A DNA stretch of 64,000 bases from JABMQW01 sp964439935 (GCA_964439935.1 CAYTPW010000009.1:62001-126000); one strand, 5' to 3'. Positions 1-9,385 are shown, counted from the first letter of the stretch. Made by a program: numbers and translations. Notes: a model not told the origin generated them from the letters alone.

Positions 1-592
1 TATGCTCTGCCCGAGAAAGATGAATAGCACATTCTTTTTCAATAAAACCATAAATGGAAATGATTTCGTCCAGGCCTTTTTCTAATATTTTTTCACCAAC
101 CAAATGCGTTAGAAACGAAGTTTCCAGGCAATATGGTGTATCCTCCAGGTAACGCAGACGCCGAACCATGACGATTGGATGTTCATTAGTTTGATTCAAC
201 CCCTGGAAAGCATATTCCCATTTTTTCTGGGATCGGGTAATTGTTTGAATTTTTAGAATTTGTGAATGAGTTGAATAACCCATTTTATGCATTACTGCTG
301 AAAACCCCTCCAGCTTAATCAGCATCTGGGTGGTTGGCAATTCATTAACAAACGTACCTTCCCCACGTTTGATGTGTATATAGCCTTCTTTAACCAATTC
401 ACGGATCGCCTGCCGAACCGTCATTCTACTGATATTGAATGCGGTTGATATTTGATTCTCACTGGGAATGCGCTGATTTGGTAAAAGTTTTTTATCCTTA
501 ATCAATCCGATCAGTATATCCCTGACCTGGATATAGATTGGCGTATGAGTATTTTTGTCCACATAATAATCTGCGAGCAGTTTCAACATCAT
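1..592 (-). CDS. GntR/HutC-family transcriptional regulator, 3' end cut by window edge
   Basis: The reverse strand reads open from tandem ATG codons at 592/589 to the window edge, giving 197 residues without a stop. An N-terminal winged helix has the GntR signature (PIYIQVRDIL, then IPSENQIS and ISRMTVRQAIREL, ending in the wing GEGTFV). After it the start of a UTRA effector-binding domain is visible (KLEGFSAVMHKMG, then a VRRLRYLEDTPYCLETSFL segment). HutC-subfamily GntR proteins usually bind sugar phosphates or amino acid derivatives and repress transport or catabolic genes. An AGGGG Shine-Dalgarno lies just before the start. The nearby NagB-type amino sugar gene makes a NagR-like role plausible, but this is inference from context. 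The C-terminal part lies outside the window. Confidence 0.9.
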   Translation of the reverse strand, partial: MMLKLLADYYVDKNTHTPIYIQVRDILIGLIKDKKLLPNQRIPSENQISTAFNISRMTVRQAIRELVKEGYIHIKRGEGTFVNELPTTQMLIKLEGFSAVMHKMGYSTHSQILKIQTITRSQKKWEYAFQGLNQTNEHPIVMVRRLRYLEDTPYCLETSFLTHLVGEKILEKGLDEIISIYGFIEKECAIHLSRAEH

Positions 593-641
593 TTACCCCT
601 TGCCCAAAGCCCAAACATTTGCTATCGAAACTAGGTTCAGC

Positions 642-884
642 TCAATTCCCAGCTATTACATTTTCGATGAATTCATTGGCATCGCTGACATTGGTGATCG
701 CCAGGGCTGCATCCTCATCCATCTCAATATTAAATTCTTCTTCAAATGCTGCTACCAGCTCGATCGACTGAATTGATTCGGCACCTAGATCTTCAACAAA
801 CCGGGCCTGGTCGCTGATCTGTTCAATATTAATCCCCAGAAGATCAGCTGTTACTTGCTTGATTCTTCCAATTGTATCCGACAT
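642..884 (-). CDS. acyl carrier protein, stand-alone
   Basis: An 80-residue, strongly acidic protein with the four-helix ACP pattern. The phosphopantetheine attachment serine is S37 in the motif LGAESIQSIELV, the counterpart of the usual GADSL box; E replaces D before the serine and I replaces L after it. Length matches type II ACPs. The start is supported by GAGGA five bases upstream of ATG. It sits between the NagB/PIG-L fusion gene (276 bp upstream) and the GntR regulator (49 bp downstream), not beside fab genes, so it may be a specialised carrier and not the housekeeping AcpP. Which synthase or ligase uses it cannot be told from the window. Confidence 0.9.
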   Translation of the reverse strand: MSDTIGRIKQVTADLLGINIEQISDQARFVEDLGAESIQSIELVAAFEEEFNIEMDEDAALAITNVSDANEFIENVIAGN

Positions 885-911
885 AAATTCCTCACTTAAT
901 TAATTATAGAA

Positions 912-956
912 GATTGCTGTTTTAAAATATCGAGTTGATAGATATCCTCAGCAATC
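912..956. repeat. nested inverted repeat in the 276-bp gap upstream of the ACP gene
   Basis: GATTGCTG (912-919) pairs perfectly with CAGCAATC (949-956), and inside it ATATC (927-931) pairs with GATAT (941-945). On the minus strand this would form a stem-loop about 30 nt upstream of the ACP start. It could be an operator or a 5' leader structure. No T-tract supports a terminator. The rest of 885-1160 shows nothing recognisable. Confidence 0.3.
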
Positions 957-1160
957 GCGGTTACCAGCAATTTGTCTGGCTTGCTGAAAAGTGACGGCGA
1001 AATAAAGTGCTTGATAAGGTTCATTGGTTTTACGTGTAGTCATATCGATGTTAACTTGTCTATACAACTTATGCAAGAAAAAAAATAGATCCTAAATGGA
1101 GATGGTCGATAATGTTTTAAATAGAATTGTTGAGACGAATATTCTAAACCGGATGGCAGC

Positions 1161-3482
1161 TCAGCTAATCTGACCTTCCATGGATTTCTCCAGGTTGCGA
1201 GCCATCTTTATAAAGTCTGCTACCGACAGATCCTTCAGGAAGATTAATCCGTGTGCCGAACGTAGCCTGGGATGTTCATTCTGATACCAGAAATCCTTGC
1301 CCTGCAATAACTGCAACTGCTGGTGTTGTTCGACCCAGATCCGCTGGGCCAGATCGCTGAATGGTCCATCATATTCATGACTGGGGAATGATGCTTCTTT
1401 TTGGCTTAAGTAACTTTCCATGAACATTGATTGAAAAACAGCCAGTGAATTGATGGAAACAGGAATGATAATATCAGCCTCGGCCGGATTGAAACGATAC
1501 CATACATTTCGGTAACCCCAGATTCGTACCTGGGACAGATCTTTTTCCTTTTGCCATTCCCGCACTGCTTCTGCGATTGCCTGCAGCACTTTGTAGTGTG
1601 TATCCGGACCGCTTCCCTCCGGATCCAGGGCTAATGTGATCACGGTAGGATCAAGCTGACGCAATTGATCCAGAATCGGTGGAATATCACGCTTTCGATC
1701 AGGTTGCTCTGTGAATACATCACCGGTATAAAAACCTAGACGTAAATGGCTGACATCCCGGACCCTGACTCCAAGGTGCGCCCAGACCAATTCTTCTTCA
1801 AATTCCCTGATCATCCCTTTCAATAATTGAATTGGCGGAGGATTTTTTTCGCCATCGTAACAACCTTCCAGATAAGTAACAATATCGCGAATTTTTACAC
1901 TCAACTCTGATTTGGATTCAACCGAATATATCTCTATCAGCGCTCGTACCACTCGATGGCACAATCCCCGTTTCTGGCCGGCAATATTTTTGGCTGCTAT
2001 CTTATCCAAATAATGGTAGACATCCTTATCACGCTTAAACTTAAAACCACCGTCAAAAAAATCAGGATAATCAGTCATCTGGATCTGCCCAGCATCGAGT
2101 AATCTACCGGTTTCAGCCAAGATCGAGATGACATAGGCATTGGTGACCGAAGTGAATCCAGAGGTCAGTACTGAAAAATGATGACGGTTGAGTGGTGTCC
2201 GTGCCAGGTGCAGTATTTGAGGCGTATAACCCAGCATAATATCATCGTGGTGGGGTCCGGTGTGATAAAATATCTGGTCAACCGGCAGATCCAATCCCCG
2301 CTCCATTTTGCCGGTCAAATCTGCCAATACACCAGCAACAGTGTCTTCATCAATTGCTGGAATTTTACTGCAATATCGATCGGCCCGCAGATCTTCAACT
2401 GTGATGTTCTGGCCAAATTTCTGCAATTGATTCACCAGATTAATCACAGCCCGGTCAGTTTTTTCCTGATCCCAATCACCGGTAAAAAAATATTCATCCA
2501 CACTATCTTTCAGAGCAGCAGCAGCACTGCGCGTCAAGTAAAATCGACTGTTGGGAAGGTTTTGTAAAACTGTCGCCGGATAATGATTATCCCGTTGGCT
2601 CTCCAGAGATTTTTTAACGATTGACGCTTTCGCTTCTCCAGCGGCAATGATTATTGCAGTTGCTTCAGGATTATAAGTTATAGTCGACAATCCAATCGTA
2701 ATCACCAACCGGTTACGGGAGATTTCAATCCCGCCCAAGTCACCTGCGGCGGCCGCCTGGGTTTCGAAATTTGTCTCCATCAAACGGGTGGTAGAATTGT
2801 GATCAGAGCCACGTACATTGAAAGCTATATGACCATCGGGACCGATTCCGCCCAGGAAAAATCCGATTCCGCCTTTTGCCCGGATCTGTTCCTCGTATTC
2901 AGTGCACCACTGATCAATCAAAAAGATGGTTTGCTGGCGGTCCTGATCAGGATCGGTCTGACAATCGCAATAACGGAGGGATAAATCCACTTTATTGTCG
3001 GGGAAAATCGCCACGACCGGCAAATTTTGGTAGGTGGGAATCGTAGTGCAGTCAATCAGTTGCGCCCGAGATTCGTCCAGGCCAAAGTCCTTTATATAAT
3101 ATTTTTTCACATAATAATAGAAGCTGTTGTGCTGCTGTGAATCAATGGGAAAAAATTCATCAATCTGGACAAATTGTAGTCCACGAAAATCGGGTTTTTG
3201 ATTGATATCCAATCCATTATCGCGGCGCAGTTCAACCAATTTTTTATCATTCCAGTTGTTAATAAAATGATAAACCCATTTTATAAAATATTCCGGTGTC
3301 TTGCCTGTTGGCAGACTGATCACGCCTTCGGGATTTTCATTAACCCATTCCAGAAAACGCAAAGCGGTGAAAAAACCAAGTTTGGGAAAATTATCGACTA
3401 ATATATATGGTACCCTGGTTGTGGGCTCGGACCGTTGTGATTTCTGGAAGAAAACCTGTTCAACTGGCGATAAGTTAATCAT
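1161..3482 (-). CDS. glucosamine-6-phosphate deaminase (NagB) fused to a PIG-L/LmbE-type deacetylase-like domain
   Basis: 773 residues with two modules. Residues about 30-330 are NagB/isomerase-like. The substrate loop is at LPTGKTPE (57-64), the catalytic-region QIDEF has D108, and the motif GGIGPDGHIAF has D216 and H218, matching the aspartate and histidine of E. coli NagB. Residues about 400-700 carry a PIG-L (LmbE) metal-site motif, HTGPHHDDIML (H411, H412, D413, D414). NagB converts glucosamine-6-phosphate to fructose-6-phosphate and ammonia; PIG-L domains deacetylate N-acetylglucosaminyl substrates. This fused architecture is familiar from Bacteroidetes-type NagB proteins of 640-770 residues. 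The neighbouring GntR regulator fits amino sugar catabolism. Whether the PIG-L part is catalytically active is not shown by sequence alone. Confidence 0.88.
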   Translation of the reverse strand: MINLSPVEQVFFQKSQRSEPTTRVPYILVDNFPKLGFFTALRFLEWVNENPEGVISLPTGKTPEYFIKWVYHFINNWNDKKLVELRRDNGLDINQKPDFRGLQFVQIDEFFPIDSQQHNSFYYYVKKYYIKDFGLDESRAQLIDCTTIPTYQNLPVVAIFPDNKVDLSLRYCDCQTDPDQDRQQTIFLIDQWCTEYEEQIRAKGGIGFFLGGIGPDGHIAFNVRGSDHNSTTRLMETNFETQAAAAGDLGGIEISRNRLVITIGLSTITYNPEATAIIIAAGEAKASIVKKSLESQRDNHYPATVLQNLPNSRFYLTRSAAAALKDSVDEYFFTGDWDQEKTDRAVINLVNQLQKFGQNITVEDLRADRYCSKIPAIDEDTVAGVLADLTGKMERGLDLPVDQIFYHTGPHHDDIMLGYTPQILHLARTPLNRHHFSVLTSGFTSVTNAYVISILAETGRLLDAGQIQMTDYPDFFDGGFKFKRDKDVYHYLDKIAAKNIAGQKRGLCHRVVRALIEIYSVESKSELSVKIRDIVTYLEGCYDGEKNPPPIQLLKGMIREFEEELVWAHLGVRVRDVSHLRLGFYTGDVFTEQPDRKRDIPPILDQLRQLDPTVITLALDPEGSGPDTHYKVLQAIAEAVREWQKEKDLSQVRIWGYRNVWYRFNPAEADIIIPVSINSLAVFQSMFMESYLSQKEASFPSHEYDGPFSDLAQRIWVEQHQQLQLLQGKDFWYQNEHPRLRSAHGLIFLKDLSVADFIKMARNLEKSMEGQIS

Positions 3483-3988
3483 TTTTATCTCTTTCTATCT
3501 AAAACAGCTGATGATACTCAAACTATTCGGTAATAAACAGCACTAAAAATTAAACTGAAATCATTATCAGATTCACTATTCCAATAAATTAGCAGGTTCC
3601 TCTTCCCTGCTGAAAACCTTACGAACGTGTAGAGCTTATGTAAAAATTAATGAAGTTCCGCTCATCAAAGGAGTGGTCTGTGCCAAACCGATGTAGATTT
3701 CTCCGCACCCCATAAATGGGATTTGTCGAAATGACAATAGTTTTCTTTATATCGATTATCACTACAATCGAGCCAACAAGTATGGAATTCTTCAATCAGT
3801 ATATTTCTCTTTATATCTGGAGGTAGACATAATATGATTTCATCGTCAAGTTTTATCAAATAATTCTGTCATTTCGATTCTGTTGAAATCGGAAGAGAAA
3901 TCTTCCATGGTTTTGCATTGAGCGTAATTATTTGGCCCTGAAAAATCCGGTAAAAATTAAAGATTCTTGCAATGCTAATGAGATTCTT
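3483..3988. other. 505-bp intergenic region with repeat-like, possibly decayed sequence
   Basis: No gene is convincing here. A 64-codon minus-strand frame (3665-3859) has a composition unlike the neighbours and reads like dispersed intergenic repeat sequence (CHFDKSHLWGAEKST and similar). Twelve-base inverted copies, GTCGAAATGACA near 3725 and TGTCATTTCGAT near 3868, lie about 140 bp apart, which suggests a small repeat element with imperfect ends. The promoter for the NagB fusion gene should lie in the proximal part (3490-3600), but I cannot place a -35/-10 pair with confidence. Confidence 0.35.
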
Positions 3989-4675
3989 CTATAAATGAAA
4001 GACGGTATCAATCACAATTGTAACTGTTTCCGATAAAATGTCGGGCTCGATATAATCTTCCAGAATCAGTTTGGTTATTTCTCCCGGTGGCAATAGTTCA
4101 GGATTTGATAATTGCCGTTGCGCGATTATCCGGCCGCTCCTGGAATACAGCAGACGGTCGAATCCCAGTTTGATGAAATCCGAATTTGGATTTTGAATCT
4201 GCAGACTATGCCGTACTTTATCCATTCCCATTAATAGCGGCATATGATCCACAATCTTCACCGGGCGTATGATTTTACCTGAAGTCAGTTTAGCCTCGTC
4301 GGTGACGCCGAAATGGATTGAATCCCCGAAGCTGTGTACTTGCGAAACGGCATTTACCAGCCAGCGACAAGAATAGTCGCTGTTATCCGGTGCATCGACA
4401 TCCAGCCGATACTGAACCTTCCTTTGGGGCAGCTTTACTTTCCTGACCCTTTTCCCCTGGGAATTGAGCAAACTATCTGTGAAAGTTATATACACTTCAT
4501 ACTTTAGATTGTGAAAATCTACTATTTTCATCGTATGGGACATCAACAGCGTTTTAGATTTGGTAGCAAGTTCCGGTGAAACATCTTTAGAGCAGGACCA
4601 GAAAAATAGAACCGCTACTCCTACAATTATAACCAGATAAAGTCGATACCGGTTAATTATGTCTATTAGTCTCAT
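3989..4675 (-). CDS. predicted lipoprotein of unknown function
   Basis: 228 residues from the ATG at 4675, chosen because it puts a short basic segment directly before the hydrophobic signal helix; an in-frame ATG at 4720 would add 15 polar residues. The lipobox ends in FWSC with C28, so the mature protein would be a lipid-anchored periplasmic or outer-membrane protein. The mature part is beta-rich and mostly polar, with no motif I recognise. It looks like a single immunoglobulin- or transthyretin-like fold, with KYEVYITFTDSL followed by a string of short strands. It stands alone between a repeat-rich gap and the MTA phosphorylase gene. No function can be assigned. Confidence 0.75.
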   Translation of the reverse strand: MRLIDIINRYRLYLVIIVGVAVLFFWSCSKDVSPELATKSKTLLMSHTMKIVDFHNLKYEVYITFTDSLLNSQGKRVRKVKLPQRKVQYRLDVDAPDNSDYSCRWLVNAVSQVHSFGDSIHFGVTDEAKLTSGKIIRPVKIVDHMPLLMGMDKVRHSLQIQNPNSDFIKLGFDRLLYSRSGRIIAQRQLSNPELLPPGEITKLILEDYIEPDILSETVTIVIDTVFHL

Positions 4676-4825
4676 AGGATGGTTATTAATTTGATATGTG
4701 ATAGAATCATTATACAACACAATTCATGTGTATTACTTTACAGAACGACTATCTATTATATTATCCCTGATCCTGTGGCATAATTCCTGACAGTGATTCC
4801 GGTATGATTTGTTTTGGCATCCAGC

Positions 4826-5674
4826 CTAACTTTGCAGGACTTTCAGCAACTGTCTGTGTTCGTCTGTCAGCGCTGCTGCTGGTGTCATTAATGCTTCACT
4901 GAGACTGGAACGACAATCGTGATCGATCCCTATCCAATCATTTTTAACGATAATCTGCAGCAGATTTTGTAGTCGCCCAAGGCTGGCCCCATAGCGTTCG
5001 ATCACCATGGCAACCGAAACATGCTGGGCCGGGTCATCCAGCCAGCAGTCATAGTCGGTGGCAATGGCAATCGCAGCATAGCAGATCTGCGCCTCCCGGG
5101 CCAGAAAAGCCTCTGGTACATTGGTCATTCCTACCAGGTCGCAACCCGCCCGGCGCAGAAAATGGCTCTCGGCCTGGGTCCCCAGGCGTGGACCTTCCAC
5201 AGCAGCATAGACTTTATCCAGATGAATTGTCTCGCCAATTTGATTGCCCGCCAAGCGAATAGCTTCGGTTAAATCAGGACAGGCCGGTCTGGCCATGGAT
5301 ACATGGGCAATCAGTCCGTCGCCAAAGAATGTCGAGGCGCGTTTCCCTCGTGTCCAATCAAAATATTGACTGGGAACTGCGAATTCTCCAGGTTGAATAT
5401 CTTCCCGCAGGCTGCCAACTGCTGATATACCGATAATTCTGGTAACACCTGTCGATTTGAGGGCAAAGATGTTGGCCCGGTAATTTACTTCAGATGGTAA
5501 AATTTGATGGTTATCCCCATGGCGAGGTAGAAAAAAAAGTTCGCGATCATTCCAACGCCCTTTACGCAATTTGGCTGATGGATCACCAAACGGTGTACCG
5601 ACCGACAATTCTTCGATTATTTCCAGACCAGCTAAATTATAAATTCCGGTTCCGCCAATAATTCCCAGCATCAT
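4826..5674 (-). CDS. mtnP: S-methyl-5'-thioadenosine phosphorylase
   Basis: 282 residues, the normal length for the PNP/MTAP family 2. Signature elements are the N-terminal GIIGGTGIY, the phosphate-site LPRHG, the central GISAVGSL and the diagnostic GTQAESHF followed by GMTNVPEAFLAREA and ATDYDCW. The enzyme phosphorolyses methylthioadenosine from polyamine or other SAM-dependent synthesis to adenine and methylthioribose-1-phosphate, in the cytoplasm. Two tandem ATGs (5674 and 5671) follow GGGAG; the second has the more usual spacing. It lies 91 bp downstream of the TlpA-like gene that ends the nos operon and could be read through from it, but it has no functional tie to N2O reduction. Confidence 0.95.
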   Translation of the reverse strand: MMLGIIGGTGIYNLAGLEIIEELSVGTPFGDPSAKLRKGRWNDRELFFLPRHGDNHQILPSEVNYRANIFALKSTGVTRIIGISAVGSLREDIQPGEFAVPSQYFDWTRGKRASTFFGDGLIAHVSMARPACPDLTEAIRLAGNQIGETIHLDKVYAAVEGPRLGTQAESHFLRRAGCDLVGMTNVPEAFLAREAQICYAAIAIATDYDCWLDDPAQHVSVAMVIERYGASLGRLQNLLQIIVKNDWIGIDHDCRSSLSEALMTPAAALTDEHRQLLKVLQS

Positions 5675-5765
5675 AAACTCCCTTAGTTAGCAACCGCAAG
5701 CAGCTGAAGTCAGATTATTTGTTGAATTTACAGCTTACCGGCAACCTTTTTCCCAATCATATCAC

Positions 5766-6257
5766 CTATTTTTCTTCAGACAACAAAGGTATTAACAAAG
5801 GTAGTAATTCACTTCGATTTTTAAAGCCAGTTATGCGATGGATTATATAACCGGATTGATCAATGATTATCATCGATGGGATTTGCCTGATATTGCCGTA
5901 ATCCCGCAAAATCCGTTTAACCAGTCGTCGTTGGCCAGTCAACAAAGGAAAACTCAATTTCATAAACGATTTGAATTCTTTTAAAAATTCCAGATCACCT
6001 GAATCCACTCCGATCCCGACAATCTGTAATCCCTGGCTGCCTAGCTCATCCTGTAAAGCAGATAATTCACGTAATTCGGGCTTACAGGTTGAACACCAGA
6101 TCGCCCAAAAATCAATGATGACTACATTACCGTATAAATCAGTTAATGCGATATTTTTACCGTCTGTATTCTGTAATACCCACTCTTGTGCACGTTCAGG
6201 CAGCGAGGCCTGGATAATACTTAATAGTATGATTGATGTAAACAGTGCTATCTTCAA
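5766..6257 (-). CDS. TlpA/ResA-like periplasmic thioredoxin
   Basis: 163 residues: a signal peptide (about 1-20), then a thioredoxin fold with active site WCSTC (C55, C58) and the TlpA-like extension before it (TDGKNIALTDLYG). The cis-proline region appears as QIPSMIIID. The start is a TTG that overlaps the TGA of the upstream TonB-receptor gene (TTGA), so the two are translationally coupled. TlpA-type proteins reduce disulfides in the periplasm, keeping haem-binding or copper-binding cysteines reduced. As the last gene of the nos operon it most likely serves CuA or copper-chaperone maturation, or cytochrome c maturation for the pentahaem protein. The substrate is inferred from context. Confidence 0.88.
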   Translation of the reverse strand: MKIALFTSIILLSIIQASLPERAQEWVLQNTDGKNIALTDLYGNVVIIDFWAIWCSTCKPELRELSALQDELGSQGLQIVGIGVDSGDLEFLKEFKSFMKLSFPLLTGQRRLVKRILRDYGNIRQIPSMIIIDQSGYIIHRITGFKNRSELLPLLIPLLSEEK

Positions 6258-8518
6258 TATAGTTTCTCTTTAAGCCGGTTAATTAAATTTTCATCGATCG
6301 CAATGCTCAGGTAAAAATTGCGTCCGGGTTGTGGCAAATCAGCCCAATCAAGATGGTCATGATAATTCACATTCATTAGATTATCAATCCCCAAATTTAC
6401 GGTGATTCCATCCTGAATTAAATACTCACTGCGCAGACCAATTATGAAATAGGCAGCAGTTTTATTTTCGCCACTGGCAACTGAATTAGCTGCTTGCCGG
6501 TGACTCCATTTTCCTTCAATCTGGATCCACCAGGGATAGAATTGATATTTAATCGCACCCTGAATTCCCAGAGGTGGAATCATCGGCATATTGTCATTAA
6601 TATCATCCAGGCGGCCAACTTCGTAGTTCAGTCCACCAAATACCGACCAATGCCAATCAAGTTCCGAAAGAATTGACAATTCCAGGCCTTGGATATAGGC
6701 TGGTCCGGCGTTATTAAAATTCTTCCAGCCGTTGGCATAATCGACTGAGATGCCGTTCTGATCCACAATTCCGAAAATGTAATCGTCGAGATTATAGCGA
6801 TATAAATTTAGTCCCAGATCAAACCAGTCGGTTTCAATCCGGTTGCGCCATTCAATTTGCTTGCTGCGCTCTTTTTTCAGATTAGGATTACCATTATATA
6901 GATAACCATCCTGGGCAACATAAAGGTAATAACCATAGGTCTCTGATACAGTCGGCAATCGCTGACCTGCCGCCAGAGCCAGGGTGGTCTGCCAATTGGA
7001 ATTTATCCGGTAGTCGAAGAAGATATTTCCGGTAAACAAATGATCAGTTCGCTCCAGCGGATCGTCAGGGTGACTAATTTGTAATTCAGCGATACCCATT
7101 TCATCAGTTGCTCTGGACCAGAACAGATCATAGCGCAGGGCTGCTTTCAAGGTGGTTTTGGGACTGACCGACAACTGATATTCCAGATATTCGCCAAAAT
7201 TCCATCGCAATACTGCCGGCCAGGTGACCATTTTCATGGGCGATGAATCAACCGGATGCATCACCATTTCAGCATAGTGAGAACTAAAATAATATTCACT
7301 CCGTATCTGGAGTAATTGTTTTTCCCCTGGGACCAGAACTGCATCACAGTAAAGGCCTGCAGTACGGGTAAATCCCGGCATATCCATGCGCATGTTCATG
7401 AACAATTCATCACGTTTGGAATCATCCATCCAATGATTCACGTAATTACCATAAAGCTTGAATTCAAACTTGGGAAACCAGGGCTTTATTCCGGTGGTTA
7501 TAGTTGATAGACCGAACATGCGCATCTGAGCGTAACTCACATCCATCGGCAATGCGGAATAGCCAATATCAAAAGCATCATCACCAATAAAGTCGAAATA
7601 TATTTCGGATCGATCTGACAGCCGAGCTAAAATACCCAGGTTATAGTTGATTTTACTGTACGACGTATATTGAATTTCCTCGCCGCTGGCATCAGTATAA
7701 TCACCTGCCTTTCGCAGGGTAGTATTAACAATCATTCCCCATCGTGGGCTGTTCCGTGTCCAATTCAGAGCAGTCTTGAGTCCGCTGATCGCACTTTGTG
7801 CTTCACCCCTAAAATACCAGTTGTTTTCCATAATACTGGTAAATTCAGGTCGGTTATGATTCATATTCAGGGACCCACCTACATTCCCGCCATTTTCCAG
7901 AGCCAGGGCGCCCTTGCCAATTTCAACCGAATTCAAAGCATCCACTTCGATGTAGGATGATACCGGGTCCATTCGATCGGTACAGGCACCAAAACATTTC
8001 ATACCATCGATGGTAATATTCATCTGGCCACCCGATAATCCCCGGAAAATCGGTTCCGATGCAAAACTACCGCGGGAGATCAAATCCACCCCTTCCAGGC
8101 GGCTGAGCATATCCTCGGTACTGGTGAGATTTGCATTGCGATACTGCTCGATAGTCGTGTTTTCAAACGACTGTCCAATAACAGTGACATTTTGTCCTGA
8201 TTCCAGTATGACGGGATCGAGCGTAAATGAAATCTCGATCGGACCATCCGAGGGCACATCACAATGATAATGTCGGGCGCTATATCCAATCATGGAGGCG
8301 ACTATATCAGCTGCGCCGCTATTAACCGCCATAATCGTAAAAGTACCGTCGAGACCGGTAGCAGCTCCCATTTGGGTACCGGTAACAATTACATTGGCAC
8401 CCACCAGTGCCAGTCCGGTTGAACTATCGGTGACACGACCAGCAATAACACTTTGCCCGGCTAAATTAACATTAGCCAGGCAAAGTATCATCAGTATGTA
8501 TTTAGAAGTCGAATTCAT
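6254..8518 (-). CDS. TonB-dependent outer-membrane receptor, OprC/NosA-like (copper)
   Basis: 754 residues from the ATG at 8518, which is followed by a good signal peptide; the frame is open further upstream. An N-terminal carboxypeptidase-regulatory-like beta domain (about 25-110) precedes a plug domain (about 120-240) and a 22-strand barrel ending in an aromatic residue. The plug contains KCFGACTDRMDPVSSYIE, which closely resembles the GACPNRMDPP segment of the OprC/NosA copper receptors, with an extra cysteine. OprC/NosA proteins take up copper and are classically tied to N2O reductase maturation. The gene overlaps the upstream lipoprotein gene by 17 bp and the TlpA gene by 3-4 bp. Copper as substrate is inferred from this motif and the operon. 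Confidence 0.88.
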   Translation of the reverse strand: MNSTSKYILMILCLANVNLAGQSVIAGRVTDSSTGLALVGANVIVTGTQMGAATGLDGTFTIMAVNSGAADIVASMIGYSARHYHCDVPSDGPIEISFTLDPVILESGQNVTVIGQSFENTTIEQYRNANLTSTEDMLSRLEGVDLISRGSFASEPIFRGLSGGQMNITIDGMKCFGACTDRMDPVSSYIEVDALNSVEIGKGALALENGGNVGGSLNMNHNRPEFTSIMENNWYFRGEAQSAISGLKTALNWTRNSPRWGMIVNTTLRKAGDYTDASGEEIQYTSYSKINYNLGILARLSDRSEIYFDFIGDDAFDIGYSALPMDVSYAQMRMFGLSTITTGIKPWFPKFEFKLYGNYVNHWMDDSKRDELFMNMRMDMPGFTRTAGLYCDAVLVPGEKQLLQIRSEYYFSSHYAEMVMHPVDSSPMKMVTWPAVLRWNFGEYLEYQLSVSPKTTLKAALRYDLFWSRATDEMGIAELQISHPDDPLERTDHLFTGNIFFDYRINSNWQTTLALAAGQRLPTVSETYGYYLYVAQDGYLYNGNPNLKKERSKQIEWRNRIETDWFDLGLNLYRYNLDDYIFGIVDQNGISVDYANGWKNFNNAGPAYIQGLELSILSELDWHWSVFGGLNYEVGRLDDINDNMPMIPPLGIQGAIKYQFYPWWIQIEGKWSHRQAANSVASGENKTAAYFIIGLRSEYLIQDGITVNLGIDNLMNVNYHDHLDWADLPQPGRNFYLSIAIDENLINRLKEKLY

Positions 8519-9317
8519 ATTGGATCGTATCAAGTTCAACTCCGTCTCGGCTGAAAACGAAATCAACGGTCCAGAAACCAGTCATATTGAAAGCAATTTT
8601 CCCTTCGTATTTTCCATTCTCAGTAAATACCGGATCAACATTACCACTTGATCCATGTCCCATATCGGGCATCTGCGGATCAACAGTAATCGTTAGGTCG
8701 TTCACCGGTGGAAAACTCATCATACTCACTTTATGATTTACCGAAAGAACGAAATCATTAATCCCAACGAGTGGTTCAGCCAGGCCATTTAACGTGACCA
8801 GGTAAATCACAAGGCTCGAGTCAATATCAGTATAGGTCAGTTTCTTTTTCATGTAGGTTTCAATGACTGTTAGATTTGAAAATACAACCTGGTGATCAGT
8901 AGTTGCGGAAATATTATGGATCGACACGGTATTATTCCAGATATCAACAGTATCGGTTGTACCGCTGCCCATAATAAATACTATTTCACCTTTAAACAGA
9001 TCGTCAGCATCGGCGCTAGTGCCGGGATTAGTAAAAGGACAACTATGATTCATTGTGGCCATATGCATAACGGGGCTTTGGATTATTTCGGCGCTGGTGA
9101 TAACGGTATTGCTGGCTTCATCGGTTAAGCGGTAAAAAACCTCATTGATACCGACAAATAATGCTTCATTGCTGAATAGTTCAACCTGCAATCCATTGTC
9201 GCTGACGGTGCCGATCAGGATTAATTCATCGGTCGCATCAGTCTCTGTGTCTTTAGTATCTTCACAGCCGCTGAACAGGATTGAAAGTATCCCAAAAAGG
9301 ATTATTATGTGGCGCAT
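8502..9317 (-). CDS. Met/His-containing lipoprotein with YtkA-like C-terminal domain, candidate copper-binding
   Basis: 271 residues from the ATG at 9317, which has GGGGAG five bases upstream. A lipobox ends at C18 (ILFSGC), predicting a lipid-anchored periplasmic protein. There appear to be two related beta domains. The first contains a Met/His cluster, MHMATMNHSCPF. The second has the pattern of YtkA/FixH-like domains, with the Met/His segment MPDMGHGSSG and a final aromatic strand. Clusters of Met and His in periplasmic proteins commonly bind Cu(I). The position between the Cys-rich small protein and the TonB copper receptor supports a copper-handling role. This is inference; I know no experimentally characterised close relative. 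Confidence 0.75.
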   Translation of the reverse strand: MRHIIILFGILSILFSGCEDTKDTETDATDELILIGTVSDNGLQVELFSNEALFVGINEVFYRLTDEASNTVITSAEIIQSPVMHMATMNHSCPFTNPGTSADADDLFKGEIVFIMGSGTTDTVDIWNNTVSIHNISATTDHQVVFSNLTVIETYMKKKLTYTDIDSSLVIYLVTLNGLAEPLVGINDFVLSVNHKVSMMSFPPVNDLTITVDPQMPDMGHGSSGNVDPVFTENGKYEGKIAFNMTGFWTVDFVFSRDGVELDTIQYEFDF

Positions 9318-9385
9318 GCAGCTCCCCTGTATTTTAGTATTATCGTTGTTGCTATTTTGATCAATCAGCTCCCGAAGGGAGCTTG

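Noticed and set aside
3665..3859. 64-codon minus-strand ORF
   Set aside because: No ribosome-binding site, odd composition and a location in repeat-like intergenic sequence; not supported as a gene.
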